DNA of 64,000 bases, taken from positions 369,684-433,683 of the forward strand of contig NZ_KQ758903.1 in the NCBI RefSeq assembly GCF_001466665.1. Reading direction: 5' to 3'. Source of the DNA: Dehalogenimonas alkenigignens (GTDB lineage: Bacteria; Chloroflexota; Dehalococcoidia; Dehalococcoidales; Dehalococcoidaceae). The notes beneath the pieces were generated by a model. It saw nothing but the letters and a program-made list of their open reading frames with translations. It searched no databases and had not been told where the DNA came from. This document shows, piece after piece, positions 37,423 to 44,473 of this stretch; position 1 is the first letter of the stretch; each line of letters begins with the position of its first letter. Position numbers and translations under genes: made by a program.

Positions 37423-37448
37423 CAACGGCGAAGAGCTTACGCTATGCT
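37419..37448 (+). promoter_or_regulatory. Promoter of the tRNA cluster
   Basis: Perfect TTGACA (37419-37424), an 18-nt spacer and TATGCT (37443-37448), 27 nt before tRNA-Trp. The -35 box overlaps the MMPL stop codon. Confidence 0.65.
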
Positions 37449-37475
37449 AATTACCCGCGCCTACATCGTGGTTGT

Positions 37476-37551
37476 AGGAGTGTAGCTCAGTTGGTAGAGC
37501 AGTGGTCTCCAAAACCACCGGTCGAGGGTTCGAATCCTTCCACTCCTGCCA
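37476..37551 (+). tRNA. tRNA-Trp (CCA)
   Basis: A cloverleaf with acceptor stem AGGAGTG/CACTCCT, anticodon loop CTCCAAA (anticodon CCA), T-arm GGGTTCGAATCC and an encoded 3' CCA. It is the first of four closely spaced tRNA genes. Confidence 0.97.
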
Positions 37552-37554
37552 GCG

Positions 37555-37641
37555 GCCGAGATGGTGGAATGGTAGACACGCTAGCTTGAGGGGCTAGTGA
37601 GTGATGAGCTCGTGGGAGTTCAAATCTCCCTCTCGGCACCA
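37555..37641 (+). tRNA. tRNA-Leu (GAG)
   Basis: A class II tRNA with a long variable arm, acceptor GCCGAGA/TCTCGGC, anticodon stem CTAGC/GCTAG around loop TTGAGGG (anticodon GAG), and an encoded CCA. It begins 3 nt after tRNA-Trp. Confidence 0.96.
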
Positions 37642-37667
37642 ACCTGTGTAAAAAAAACGGTCACCGG

Positions 37668-37742
37668 GCGGAAGTAGTTCAGTGGTAGAACGCCTCCTTG
37701 CCAAGGAGGAGGTCGCGAGTTCGAGCCTCGTCTTCCGCTCCA
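37668..37742 (+). tRNA. tRNA-Gly (GCC)
   Basis: Acceptor GCGGAAG/CTTCCGC, anticodon loop TTGCCAA (anticodon GCC), T-loop TTCGAGC and an encoded CCA. Confidence 0.97.
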
Positions 37743-37781
37743 TCTTTTCAAATATTCAGCTTTACCGGGCTGATTCGATAC

Positions 37782-37856
37782 GGCGACGTAGCCAAGTGGC
37801 AAGGCGGGGGTCTGCAAAACCCCTATTCACCGGTTCGAATCCGGTCGTCGCCTCCA
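37782..37856 (+). tRNA. tRNA-Cys (GCA)
   Basis: Acceptor GGCGACG/CGTCGCC, anticodon stem GGGGT/ACCCC around CTGCAAA (anticodon GCA), T-arm CGGTTCGAATCCG and an encoded CCA. Confidence 0.97.
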
Positions 37857-37892
37857 GTTATTTCTCGCGCTCAAGAACACTGATTTGTTCAG

Positions 37893-38294
37893 TCACCCTT
37901 TTCTCAGATGGAATCCGGCTGAAGACAGCAACGCGGTAACCAGAAAATAGCTCCCCAGCAGGACGTCCGGATTGACGTTGAGGTTGAGTGGCTCCGCTAA
38001 CCCGAGGATGATCAGCGGCCCGATTATTGCGCCTAACACCGCCAGCCAGATCGTGCCCTGGTATTTATAAACCTTGCTGAAAACCAGAATGCCCAGCACT
38101 ACGCCGATGGGATACCCGATGACCATACCCATCAAGGCGCCAACCAGGTCTTCAAAACCGCCGAGGCTGTTATCGGCAAGGACCCTCGAACCGATGAGTA
38201 TGCCGGGAACAGCGGTCATAAAGCCCCCGAACGCCCCGGCTAAAGTCAGCCAGAAAAAACTTTTAACAGTGCGTTTTTCTATCGGTTGAACCAT
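37893..38294 (-). CDS. Small membrane protein of unknown function
   Basis: A 133-residue protein with four predicted membrane helices (about 12-32, 48-70, 75-95 and 105-125), Gly-rich and short-looped. I recognise no family. I start it at ATG 38294 because AAGGAG lies 6 nt before it; the earlier in-frame ATG 38300 touches that SD. An extended -10 box, TGTTATAAT (38319-38327), lies about 25 nt upstream. It faces the tRNA cluster tail to tail. Confidence 0.7.
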   Translation of the reverse strand: MVQPIEKRTVKSFFWLTLAGAFGGFMTAVPGILIGSRVLADNSLGGFEDLVGALMGMVIGYPIGVVLGILVFSKVYKYQGTIWLAVLGAIIGPLIILGLAEPLNLNVNPDVLLGSYFLVTALLSSAGFHLRKG

Positions 38295-38371
38295 TGACAT
38301 CTCCTTGTTTAGTGCCCCATTATAACACGGAGCATTGACTCCTCCATCGAGGAAAGATCGAGCCGGGGACG

Positions 38372-38752
38372 ATGGACTTTATCCTCGCCATCCTGATGGT
38401 CATAATCGGCGCCGGCATTCCGGCGTACTGGTTGAATTACTGGGCTTCGGGTCGGCTGCCCCTGGGCTTTCGCACCATAGTCAACGGCAGCTATATCGTT
38501 TTTCACATCCTTGCCGAGCTTGTTACCGCCGGCTTGTGCCTGGCCGCTGGCGCAGTCATCGTGTTCCACGGTTTTCCTCAGGCAAGGGCGCTGGTGTTTT
38601 TAGCCTCTGGGGCATTAATCTACGCCGGTGTTAACTCGCTCGGCTGGAGCTCGCTGACCGACCACAGGATGGTTATCATCTTTCTTCTGGTGAGCCTCAT
38701 CGCCGTCGCTGCGGCCTTATACGCTCAAACTGGCTGGCAACAATTCGGCTGA
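38372..38752 (+). CDS. Small membrane protein of unknown function
   Basis: A 126-residue protein with four predicted membrane helices (about 3-20, 38-62, 68-88 and 98-118). The N-terminus is hydrophobic without a cleavage site. RLPLGFRTIVNGSYIVFHI is the most polar segment. No family is recognised. It is divergent from the membrane protein gene at 37893. A weak SD, GGGGACG, precedes ATG 38372. Confidence 0.7.
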   Translation: MDFILAILMVIIGAGIPAYWLNYWASGRLPLGFRTIVNGSYIVFHILAELVTAGLCLAAGAVIVFHGFPQARALVFLASGALIYAGVNSLGWSSLTDHRMVIIFLLVSLIAVAAALYAQTGWQQFG

Positions 38753-38757
38753 ACCCC

Positions 38758-38787
38758 TTGACACCCCCTTGTCAGGCCGGATACACT
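38758..38787 (+). promoter_or_regulatory. Promoter of the HTH/coiled-coil gene
   Basis: Perfect TTGACA (38758-38763), an 18-nt spacer and TACACT (38782-38787), ending 11 nt before ATG 38799. The leader would be only about 4 nt long. Confidence 0.65.
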
Positions 38788-38798
38788 ATGCCACGCCG

Positions 38799-39275
38799 AT
38801 GAACAGTATGCCCAGCTTCACCATTCCCCAGGCCGCCGCCAAGTTGGGCGTTTCGACGCGCACCATCCGCCGCTATATCAAGGCGGGCAAACTGCGGGCT
38901 GATCTGGTCAACGGCCCCTTCGGCGAGGAATACCGCATCCGAGAACTGCCGGACGATCTAAAAAAACTTGAAACCCCAGATAATTTCACTGCCCTCGACA
39001 GGCATGATCCCTTCGCCGGCGCATCTTCGGAAGCCGTGGCAGTGCTTCGCGACCTGCAGGAGAAGAACCTGGCGCTGGCCGCCCAGCTCGGAGCGGCGAC
39101 CGAGCGCATCCGTCAACTTGAAAGCCAGTTGAAACAGGTCACCGACGGCAGACCGCCCCGGACCCCCTGGTGGCAAAGGTGGTATGCGGGGCTAAAGGCG
39201 CGGTTCTCGGGTAAGCCGAAAGCAGAGAAATCAGCCGCCGGTCCGCCGCCGGAACAGGTAGAAACCATCTTCTGA
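38799..39275 (+). CDS. MerR/excisionase-like HTH protein with coiled coil
   Basis: About 158 residues. The N-terminal winged HTH (about 4-45: FTIPQAAAKLGVSTRTIRRYIKAGKLRADLVNGPFGEEYRI) resembles MerR and HTH_17 excisionase-type domains. An acidic linker follows, then a coiled coil (about 75-115, LRDLQEKNLALAAQLGAATERIRQLESQL) and a basic tail with WWQRWYAGLKARF. There is no effector domain. It could be a chromosome-associated regulator. The start is placed at ATG 38799, just downstream of the -10 box; ATG 38808 is also possible. No integrase is nearby, so an excisionase role is unlikely. Confidence 0.75.
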   Translation: MNSMPSFTIPQAAAKLGVSTRTIRRYIKAGKLRADLVNGPFGEEYRIRELPDDLKKLETPDNFTALDRHDPFAGASSEAVAVLRDLQEKNLALAAQLGAATERIRQLESQLKQVTDGRPPRTPWWQRWYAGLKARFSGKPKAEKSAAGPPPEQVETIF

Positions 39276-39319
39276 ACCCGCCCGGCACCCTTTTTGAGAG
39301 CGCCGACGAGAATCTTTCG

Positions 39320-39622
39320 CTAGTTCCTTTTTGACTTCGAAGCCCGGGCCGGGCCGCCGAAGATGATGCTGCAGCCGAAAACAAACCCGAAATTATACCA
39401 GCCGCCGTTGTTATGCACCTCGTAGATGTTCACGGAATCAGAAAACAGCGAGATGATGAAGGTGAACGGCGAGATGAAGCCGTGCCACAGCCCTGACCAG
39501 AAACCGTCCAGGGTGCCGCCGCTCACCGGCACGTCCTCGGCCAGGTTGGCGCCGGCGGCGCAGCCGGCTGCCAGCAGCGCCAGCGCTAGACAAACAAGGA
39601 TCAGCAGAGTTCGCTTCTTCAT
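39320..39622 (-). CDS. Small lipoprotein
   Basis: A 100-residue protein starting MKKRTLLILVCLALALLAAGC, a lipoprotein signal peptide with lipobox LAAGC (Cys21). The mature part is short and unusual: GTLDGFWSGLWHGFISPFTF, then LFSDSVNIYEVHNNGGWYNF and a hydrophobic Gly-rich end. The aromatic block WxGLWHGxIxPFTFIxSLF looks membrane-associated. I have the impression of a widespread unnamed family but cannot name it. The SD is GAGAGG. The gene lies just downstream of tRNA-Leu(UAA) on the same strand. Confidence 0.75.
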   Translation of the reverse strand: MKKRTLLILVCLALALLAAGCAAGANLAEDVPVSGGTLDGFWSGLWHGFISPFTFIISLFSDSVNIYEVHNNGGWYNFGFVFGCSIIFGGPARASKSKRN

Positions 39623-39650
39623 CGGTTGCCTCTCAAAGACCGATACAAGT

Positions 39651-39735
39651 TGGTGCCGGGAGAGGGGATCGAACCCACACGACCGAAGTCGGCGGATTTT
39701 AAGTCCGCTGCGTCTGCCAGTTCCGCCATCCCGGC
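39651..39735 (-). tRNA. tRNA-Leu (TAA)
   Basis: A class II tRNA on the minus strand: acceptor GCCGGGA/TCCCGGC, anticodon loop CTTAAAA (anticodon TAA), a long variable arm, T-loop TTCGATC and an encoded CCA. The extended -10 box TGCTATAAT (39746-39754) lies 10 nt upstream. Confidence 0.96.
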
Positions 39736-39745
39736 GCCGCCAGAG

Positions 39746-39754
39746 ATTATAGCA
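39746..39754 (-). promoter_or_regulatory. Extended -10 promoter of tRNA-Leu(UAA)
   Basis: TGCTATAAT reads on the minus strand, 10 nt before the mature tRNA end. The same nonamer precedes tilS, tsaD and the cyclotransferase-like gene. Confidence 0.6.
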
Positions 39755-39786
39755 TAAGCTTGAGTAATTTCGAGGGCTTTTACTGC

Positions 39787-40425
39787 TTAGAGCACCGCGC
39801 CCAGGACGACGCCGAAGTGGATGAGCGCCCCGATGATGATCCACAGGTGGAAGATGTCGTGAAAGCCGAAGACGCCCGGAAAAGGGTTGGGGCGTTTCAG
39901 GGCGTAAATAACGGCGCCGATGCTGTAGGCGACGCCCCCGGCGACGAGGCCCCAGAAAGCCGGGGGCGGCATCGAGAGCCACAATTCCCTGAGGGGCACC
40001 AGCGCCAGCCAGCCCATGCCCAGGTACATAATCGGCGAAATCACCCGCGGCGCCCGGATCCAGAACAATTTGAAAAAGACGCCGAGGGCTACTAAAGACC
40101 AGGGAATGACGATCATGCTCCACCGCCAGACGCCGTCGAGATAGATATAAACCAGCGGCGTATAGCTGCCGGCGATCATGATGAAGATAGCTATATGATC
40201 CAGTTTGCGCCAGATGGAGGTCTCATTATCCCTTCGTTTAAGGGCATGATAAACGGCGCTGAAGGAAAACAGGATTGAGGCCGCCACGCCGTAGACGGCG
40301 ATCACCGCCAGGTAGTCCCAGCGGCCCCAGGTCAGGGCGAGCAGCACCAGCAAACCGATAACAAAAGCGGCCGCGCCGCCCAAATGGGAGTAGAAAGCAA
40401 AACGCTCGGATCTGTTGGCGACGAT
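39787..40425 (-). CDS. Hemolysin III / TrhA family membrane protein, AUC start codon proposed
   Basis: A seven-helix membrane protein of the PAQR/hemolysin III family (YqfA/TrhA). Typical motifs are the SAVYHALKRRDNETSIWRKLDHIAIFIMIAG block, TPLVYI, and the C-terminal HDIFHLWIIIGALIHF with metal-binding histidines. Bacterial members affect membrane energetics and fluidity; hemolysis is not established. No ATG, GTG or TTG fits. GTG 40467 lies upstream of the TATAAT box (40448-40453), and the next TTG falls after the conserved NRSERFAFYSHLGG. GGAGG lies 6 nt before ATC 40425, so I propose AUC initiation (212 residues). A CTG at 40440, 7 nt after the -10 box, is a second option. Confidence 0.85.
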   Translation of the reverse strand: MVANRSERFAFYSHLGGAAAFVIGLLVLLALTWGRWDYLAVIAVYGVAASILFSFSAVYHALKRRDNETSIWRKLDHIAIFIMIAGSYTPLVYIYLDGVWRWSMIVIPWSLVALGVFFKLFWIRAPRVISPIMYLGMGWLALVPLRELWLSMPPPAFWGLVAGGVAYSIGAVIYALKRPNPFPGVFGFHDIFHLWIIIGALIHFGVVLGAVL

Positions 40426-40447
40426 ATGACACCTCCGCAGAGGGATT

Positions 40448-40453
40448 ATTATA
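40448..40453 (-). promoter_or_regulatory. -10 box of the hemolysin III gene
   Basis: A TATAAT on the minus strand. A start point near 40440 leaves a leader of about 15 nt that contains CGGAGG. This excludes the upstream GTG as a start codon. No good -35 box is seen. Confidence 0.5.
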
Positions 40454-40503
40454 GCGGGGGCGCCCACCCTTTACCACCAGGGTAATTAACATAATATGTC
40501 CAG

Positions 40504-40533
40504 TTGACTGGAACGACCCGGTTCTGTTTTAAT
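40504..40533 (+). promoter_or_regulatory. rplY: Promoter of rplY
   Basis: TTGACT (40504-40509), an 18-nt spacer and TTTAAT (40528-40533). A leader of about 30 nt carries the SD AAGGGAGG before ATG 40572. Confidence 0.6.
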
Positions 40534-40571
40534 TACCATTTGTTTGTTGAATTAAGGGAGGTCTACTTTTC

Positions 40572-41231
40572 ATGGATAAGATCGCTGTTAAGCTCTCACC
40601 GCGAGTAACTACCGGCAAGAAGACCCGTTTCCTGCGCCGCTCCGGCGTCACGCCATGCCATCTTTTCGGCCACAACCTGGCTTCGGAATCCCTTCAGGCC
40701 GCCACCAGCGAACTGGAGCGCGTCATCGCCGTGGCCGGCACCACCCGCCTGGTAGCCCTGGAAGCCGGCGGCAAGAAGACGCGCATGGCTTTCGTCCGCG
40801 AAATCCAGCGGACCCCCGTCGGCGGCGACCTGCTGCACGTTGATTTTTACCAGGTAAATATGGATGAGCCGATCAAAGCCGAGATCCCGCTGCACCTGAC
40901 CGGCGAAGCCCCGGCTCTCAAGACCAAAGGGCGCATCCTGGTCCACCCGATGGGTCATATCGAGGTCGAAAGCCTGCCGGCCAAACTGCCGGCCACTATC
41001 AGCGTCAACCTGTCCACGCTGGAAACCCTTGACGACGCCATCCACGTCCGCGACCTGGTCGTCGATCCTGCGGTCACCATACTGACCGACGGCGATCAGC
41101 TGGTGGCCAAGGTTTCCGAGATTTCGGTCAAGGCCGAAGAGGCTGAGGTGGTCGCCCCGACCGCTGAGGGCGCCCCGGCCGGAACTGAAGCGGCTGCGTC
41201 CGCCGAAGGCGCCGAAGCCAAGAAAGAGTAG
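40572..41231 (+). CDS. rplY: 50S ribosomal protein L25/Ctc (long form)
   Basis: It binds 5S rRNA in the central protuberance. The 219 residues form the long Ctc-type protein: an N-terminal L25 domain (about 3-92: RVTTGKKTRFLRRSGVTPCHLFG, LLHVDFYQVNMDE) and a C-terminal beta domain (about 95-185: EIPLHLTGEAP, VESLPAKLPATISVNLSTLE, LPDG-like TDGDQLVAKV). A disordered Ala/Glu-rich acidic tail follows. The gene stands alone between divergent and co-oriented neighbours, with its own promoter and a hairpin after it. Ctc forms are stress-linked in Firmicutes; that is not shown here. Confidence 0.95.
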   Translation: MDKIAVKLSPRVTTGKKTRFLRRSGVTPCHLFGHNLASESLQAATSELERVIAVAGTTRLVALEAGGKKTRMAFVREIQRTPVGGDLLHVDFYQVNMDEPIKAEIPLHLTGEAPALKTKGRILVHPMGHIEVESLPAKLPATISVNLSTLETLDDAIHVRDLVVDPAVTILTDGDQLVAKVSEISVKAEEAEVVAPTAEGAPAGTEAAASAEGAEAKKE

Positions 41232-41253
41232 TTCCAAGCGTCTGCAATACTCA

Positions 41254-41280
41254 CAGCAGCCGGGGATGACCCGGCTGCTG
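41254..41280 (+). terminator. rplY: Hairpin after rplY
   Basis: A perfect 11-bp stem (CAGCAGCCGGG / CCCGGCTGCTG) with a 5-nt loop, 22 nt after the stop codon. No T-run follows, so it may be Rho-assisted or serve 3' end protection. Confidence 0.5.
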
Positions 41281-41384
41281 GTCTAAAGACAGCTTTCCCC
41301 GGCCCTTCGGCGGTTGTCGCCCGGGTCCAATTCAATTATCATTTGTCCCATATCCGCTCCCGAGCTGAAAGTCCCAGAGGTACC

Positions 41385-42278
41385 ATGCAGGCAGTAAAAC
41401 TATCCGGCGTCACCAAGACGTACGGCGAGAAAAGGGTCGTTGACGGGGTCTCTTTCGAGGTCAATCCCGGCGAGATCTTCGCCTTGATCGGTCCCAACGG
41501 CGCCGGCAAATCCACATCTATCCGCATGATGATGGATATCATCAAACCGGACTCCGGCGATATCCTCATCATGGGCGAACATCTTTCCGAGAAATCCAAA
41601 AACTGCATCGGCTACCTGCCGGAGGAACGCGGCCTTTACCGCAAGCTCCGCATCATGGATACCATCGCCTACCTGGCCTCGCTCAAGGGCGCCGACCGCG
41701 CCGCCGCCGCCGGCCGCGCCGAGGCGCTGCTCAAGAAATTTGATCTTTACGACCACCGGCACAAGAAGATCGAGGAGCTGTCCAAGGGCATGGGCCAGCT
41801 CATCCAGTTCGTCGTCACCGTGGCCCACAACCCGGGACTGGTCATCCTGGACGAGCCTTTCGCCGGGCTGGATCCGGTCAACTCCCGCCTGCTCAAGAAC
41901 ACCATCAAAGAGCTCCGCGCCGAAGGCAAGGCTATTATTCTATCAACCCACCGCATGAACGAGGTTCAGGAGATGTGCGACCGGCTGTTCATGATCAACA
42001 AAGGGCGGCAGGTCCTTTACGGCGCGCTGGCAGATATCCGCCGCCAGTATAAGAGTCATGCCGTCATCGTCGAGAGTCCTTCGCCGCTGCCTGAGACGCT
42101 GCCGGGCGTCGTCGGGCGGAGGGCAGCCGGGCCGGGCTTTGAGCTTGAACTGGATGAAGCCACCGAACCGCAGGCCGTCTTAGAGCTTCTGGTACGGGAC
42201 GGCATCCCGTTGGAGCGGTTCGAGGTGGCCCTGCCATCGCTCGACGAAATCTTCGTCCGGGTGGTAAAGAAGCAGTGA
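41385..42278 (+). CDS. ABC-2 exporter ATP-binding subunit (NatA/YhaQ type)
   Basis: An ABC ATPase of 297 residues from ATG 41385, after SD AGAGG. Walker A is GPNGAGKS, the Q-loop region is IGYLPEERGLY, the signature is the family variant LSKGMGQ, Walker B is LVILDEPFAGLDP, and the H-loop is STHRM. A C-terminal DUF4162 domain (about 205-295) is typical of the NatA/YhaQ group, linked to Na+ or drug extrusion. Substrate is not predictable. It overlaps the permease gene by 4 nt (GTGA), so the two subunits are translationally coupled. Confidence 0.93.
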   Translation: MQAVKLSGVTKTYGEKRVVDGVSFEVNPGEIFALIGPNGAGKSTSIRMMMDIIKPDSGDILIMGEHLSEKSKNCIGYLPEERGLYRKLRIMDTIAYLASLKGADRAAAAGRAEALLKKFDLYDHRHKKIEELSKGMGQLIQFVVTVAHNPGLVILDEPFAGLDPVNSRLLKNTIKELRAEGKAIILSTHRMNEVQEMCDRLFMINKGRQVLYGALADIRRQYKSHAVIVESPSPLPETLPGVVGRRAAGPGFELELDEATEPQAVLELLVRDGIPLERFEVALPSLDEIFVRVVKKQ

Positions 42279-43501
42279 ACAAGACCGCCATCATCTTCAA
42301 GCACGAATTCCTGACCCTCATCCGGCGCACCGGCTTCATCATCATGACCGTCGCTATCCCCCTGCTCGCCCTGGTCTTCATCGCCGGCGGCGAAATCCTG
42401 TCCGCCATCACCGGCGGCGAACCGGGACCGGCCGATACCGTGGAAATCGGTTACGTGGACCCTTCATCGGTCATCTCCGGCCACGAGGAGCAGGGCTTCA
42501 TCAAGTTCATCCGCTTCGAGTCGATCGAAGCCGCCAACAGCAATCTCGTCGCCGGCGACATCGCCGAATATATCGTCATCGACCCCGACTACCTTGACAG
42601 CGGCGCCGTTGCCCGCTTCACGCCCTCCCGCGAACTGGAAGTGCCCGGCGACCGCTTCGTTGCCATCCGCGACTTCCTGCTGGACAATCTCCTCGGCCCG
42701 GCCGTCTCCCCGGATCTGCTGGACCGCGCTAAAGCGCCGGTGAACCTTTCCAGCATCCGCGTTGACCCGGCCACCGGCCTGCCGTCCGAGGACCAGGGCG
42801 GCTTCGCGGCGCTGGTGCTGCCGTACCTCTTCAGCATCCTCCTGGTCATGGCTATCTTCACCTCCTCCGGCTACCTGCTGCAAGGCCTGGCCGAGGAGAA
42901 GGAGAACCGGGTCATGGAGGTGCTGCTGTCGTCGGTATCCGCCAGGGAGCTTATCACCGGCAAAGTGCTGGGGCTGGGCGCCGCCGGGCTGGCGCAGATG
43001 GCGGTTTGGCTGCTGTCCGCCCGGTTCCTGGCCGATATGGCTTCCCAGAATTTTGCCGATGTTCTGGGGGCGCTGGAGGTTTCGGTCTACTTTGTCACTG
43101 TCGCCCTGGCGTATTTCATCATGGGGTACCTGCTGTATGCCATTATCATGGCCGCCGTCGGCTCCATTACTTCCACCGTGCGGGAAAGCCAGCAGCTGGC
43201 CACCATCTTCAGCCTGTTGGCGGTATCGCCGCTGTGGGGGCTGGTCTTTCTGGTGGAGAACCCGGACCACCCGGCGGCGGTGTTCCTGACGCTCTTTCCG
43301 TTCACCGCGCCTATCGCCACCATCATCCGCATTGGCGCTACAGAGGTTCCGTTGTGGCAGATCGCCGCCAGCATGGGGCTCATGGCGGCTACCACCATCG
43401 GCCTGCTGCTTCTGTCCGCCAAGGTCTTCCGCGCCTTCCTCCTGATGTACGGCAAGACGCCGAAGCTTGGCGAAATCGTGCGCATGCTGCGGCAGGCATA
43501 G
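42275..43501 (+). CDS. ABC-2 exporter permease (NatB/YhaP type)
   Basis: A 408-residue permease. One membrane helix lies near the N-terminus (about 20-42), a large extracytoplasmic loop spans about 45-170, and five to six helices follow between about 185 and 395. This is the NatB/YhaP-like layout. The conserved cytosolic block EEKENRVMEVLLSSVSARELITGKVLGLG is the ABC-2 signature at the coupling helix. The start is GTG 42275, overlapping the ATPase stop. No other gene shares the operon. Confidence 0.92.
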   Translation: MNKTAIIFKHEFLTLIRRTGFIIMTVAIPLLALVFIAGGEILSAITGGEPGPADTVEIGYVDPSSVISGHEEQGFIKFIRFESIEAANSNLVAGDIAEYIVIDPDYLDSGAVARFTPSRELEVPGDRFVAIRDFLLDNLLGPAVSPDLLDRAKAPVNLSSIRVDPATGLPSEDQGGFAALVLPYLFSILLVMAIFTSSGYLLQGLAEEKENRVMEVLLSSVSARELITGKVLGLGAAGLAQMAVWLLSARFLADMASQNFADVLGALEVSVYFVTVALAYFIMGYLLYAIIMAAVGSITSTVRESQQLATIFSLLAVSPLWGLVFLVENPDHPAAVFLTLFPFTAPIATIIRIGATEVPLWQIAASMGLMAATTIGLLLLSAKVFRAFLLMYGKTPKLGEIVRMLRQA

Positions 43502-43780
43502 CCGGCGCCCGCGCCTCCCCGGCAAAAAAACGACTGAAACGACTCATTTCCCGGGCTGCCGGTGAACAGCGGTTTGTTTATTCCAATAACATAATTCTTT
43601 TTGCGGAACGAATCATCGCCGGTCGTATTCGGTTTGAACGCAAAGTTCGTTTTCAAGAACGAGTCACTCCCAACGGGAAAAAATAAAGCGCGCCGATCCG
43701 GGCCGGGGCTGACGGCCGCCGCTGGTCGCGGTCAAGCGCCCGGTGTCTGATAGAGCATTTGTTCTGTACATCGGGCGGGT

Positions 43781-43811
43781 ATTATAGCACCCCGGTTCAG
43801 CGTTCCGTCAA
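43781..43811 (-). promoter_or_regulatory. Orphan promoter on the minus strand
   Basis: TTGACG (43811-43806), a 19-nt spacer and TATAAT (43786-43781) within the extended form TGCTATAAT. The expected start near 43773 leads into about 270 nt without a recognisable gene. A 35-codon ORF starting ATG 43771 lies within it but has no coding character that I can see. Confidence 0.5.
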
Positions 43812-43881
43812 GGGACTTTTGTCGTTTTTCGACGCATATTTTTTATGTCGATCGCATTGAAAACGGGCAAGGTATGAGTCG

Positions 43882-43892
43882 CCCCCCCCCCC
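43882..43892 (+). repeat. Homopolymer of 11 C
   Basis: An uninterrupted C11 tract, about 95 bp before the start of the YdeI-like gene at 43987. It is prone to slippage in replication and to sequencing error. Confidence 0.9.
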
Positions 43893-43918
43893 GCGAGCCC
43901 TCGATTCGACCACCATGG

Positions 43919-43938
43919 ATTCCCGCCTGCGCGGGAAT
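43919..43938. repeat. Palindromic repeat of the ATTCCCGC-GCGGGAAT type
   Basis: A perfect 8-bp inverted repeat with a 4-nt loop (CTGC), flanked by CCATGG on the left and GACA on the right. It matches a class of dispersed extragenic palindromes seen in many bacterial genomes. Only one copy is in this window. Confidence 0.6.
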
Positions 43939-43986
43939 GACAATTCGATGAGGCGGCTTGAATGCCGGAAAGTGTTAGGGTATGGT

Positions 43987-44466
43987 ATGGCCGAGGCCAC
44001 AGCCCCGATGCCTGAGTTCAACGCCGTAATCCAGAGCCCGCCCGACGCTCCCCGCGCCGCGTTTATCCGCGTGCCGTTCGACGTTAAAGCCGCCTTCGGC
44101 ACCAGGGCCGGGGTCGCCGTTAAAGGCGCGTTTGACGGCCGGGAGTACCGGGGCACCATCCAGCCCATGACAGGCGGCCATGTCATAGGCCTGAGCGCCG
44201 GAATGAGAAAAGCGCTGGGCAAGACCACCGGCGACACGATTCACGTCACGATGGAAAGGGACACCGAAGAACGGGCCGTGGAGGTCCCCGCCGACCTGTC
44301 GACAGCCCTGGACAGCCAGCCCGCCGCCCGCGACTATTTCAACAAGCTGCCCTACAGCCACCAGAAGGAATACGTCGAGCATATCACCGAGGCCAAGAAG
44401 CCGGAGACCCGGGCGAGAAGGGTGAAGAATACGGTGGAAATGCTGGCGCAAGCACCCCTTGAGTGA
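43987..44466 (+). CDS. DUF1905/YdeI-like protein
   Basis: About 159 residues. An N-terminal DUF1905 beta-barrel-like part (about 8-95: FNAVIQSPPDAPRAAFIRVPFDV, GRRE-type KGAFDGREYRGTIQPM, IGLSAGMRKALGKTTGDTIHVTMERD) is followed by a YdeI-type C-terminal helical part (YFNKLPYSHQKEYVEHITEAKKPETRARR). The function is not established. I start it at ATG 43987 (ATG 44008 is also possible). The longer in-frame ORF from 43915 is read from the palindromic repeat and is not real protein. A second YdeI family member is at 14674-15243. Confidence 0.82.
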   Translation: MAEATAPMPEFNAVIQSPPDAPRAAFIRVPFDVKAAFGTRAGVAVKGAFDGREYRGTIQPMTGGHVIGLSAGMRKALGKTTGDTIHVTMERDTEERAVEVPADLSTALDSQPAARDYFNKLPYSHQKEYVEHITEAKKPETRARRVKNTVEMLAQAPLE

Positions 44467-44473
44467 TGATAGC

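Larger units (their letters stand above)
43502..43986. other. Gene-poor region with repeats and an orphan promoter
   Basis: I find no convincing protein gene here. The stretch 43560-43690 is AT-richer than its surroundings and holds overlapping small hairpins built from GAAC/GTTC words. A minus-strand promoter (43781-43811) points into it. A run of eleven C lies at 43882-43892 and a palindromic repeat at 43919-43938. Confidence 0.6.

Noticed and set aside
38799-39275. An excisionase of an integrated element
   Set aside because: The HTH is excisionase-like, but no integrase, att repeats or phage genes are found around the tRNA cluster. The tRNA genes are intact with no duplicated 3' ends that I can see.
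39320-40123. A 267-codon minus-strand frame spanning the lipoprotein, tRNA-Leu and part of the hemolysin III gene
   Set aside because: It reads through a tRNA gene and is the wrong frame for hemolysin III. Only its 3' part from ATG 39622 is a real gene.
43915-43986. N-terminal extension MDSRLRGNDN of the DUF1905/YdeI-like protein
   Set aside because: This peptide is the translation of a palindromic extragenic repeat and is a common artefact. The real start is at or after 43987.
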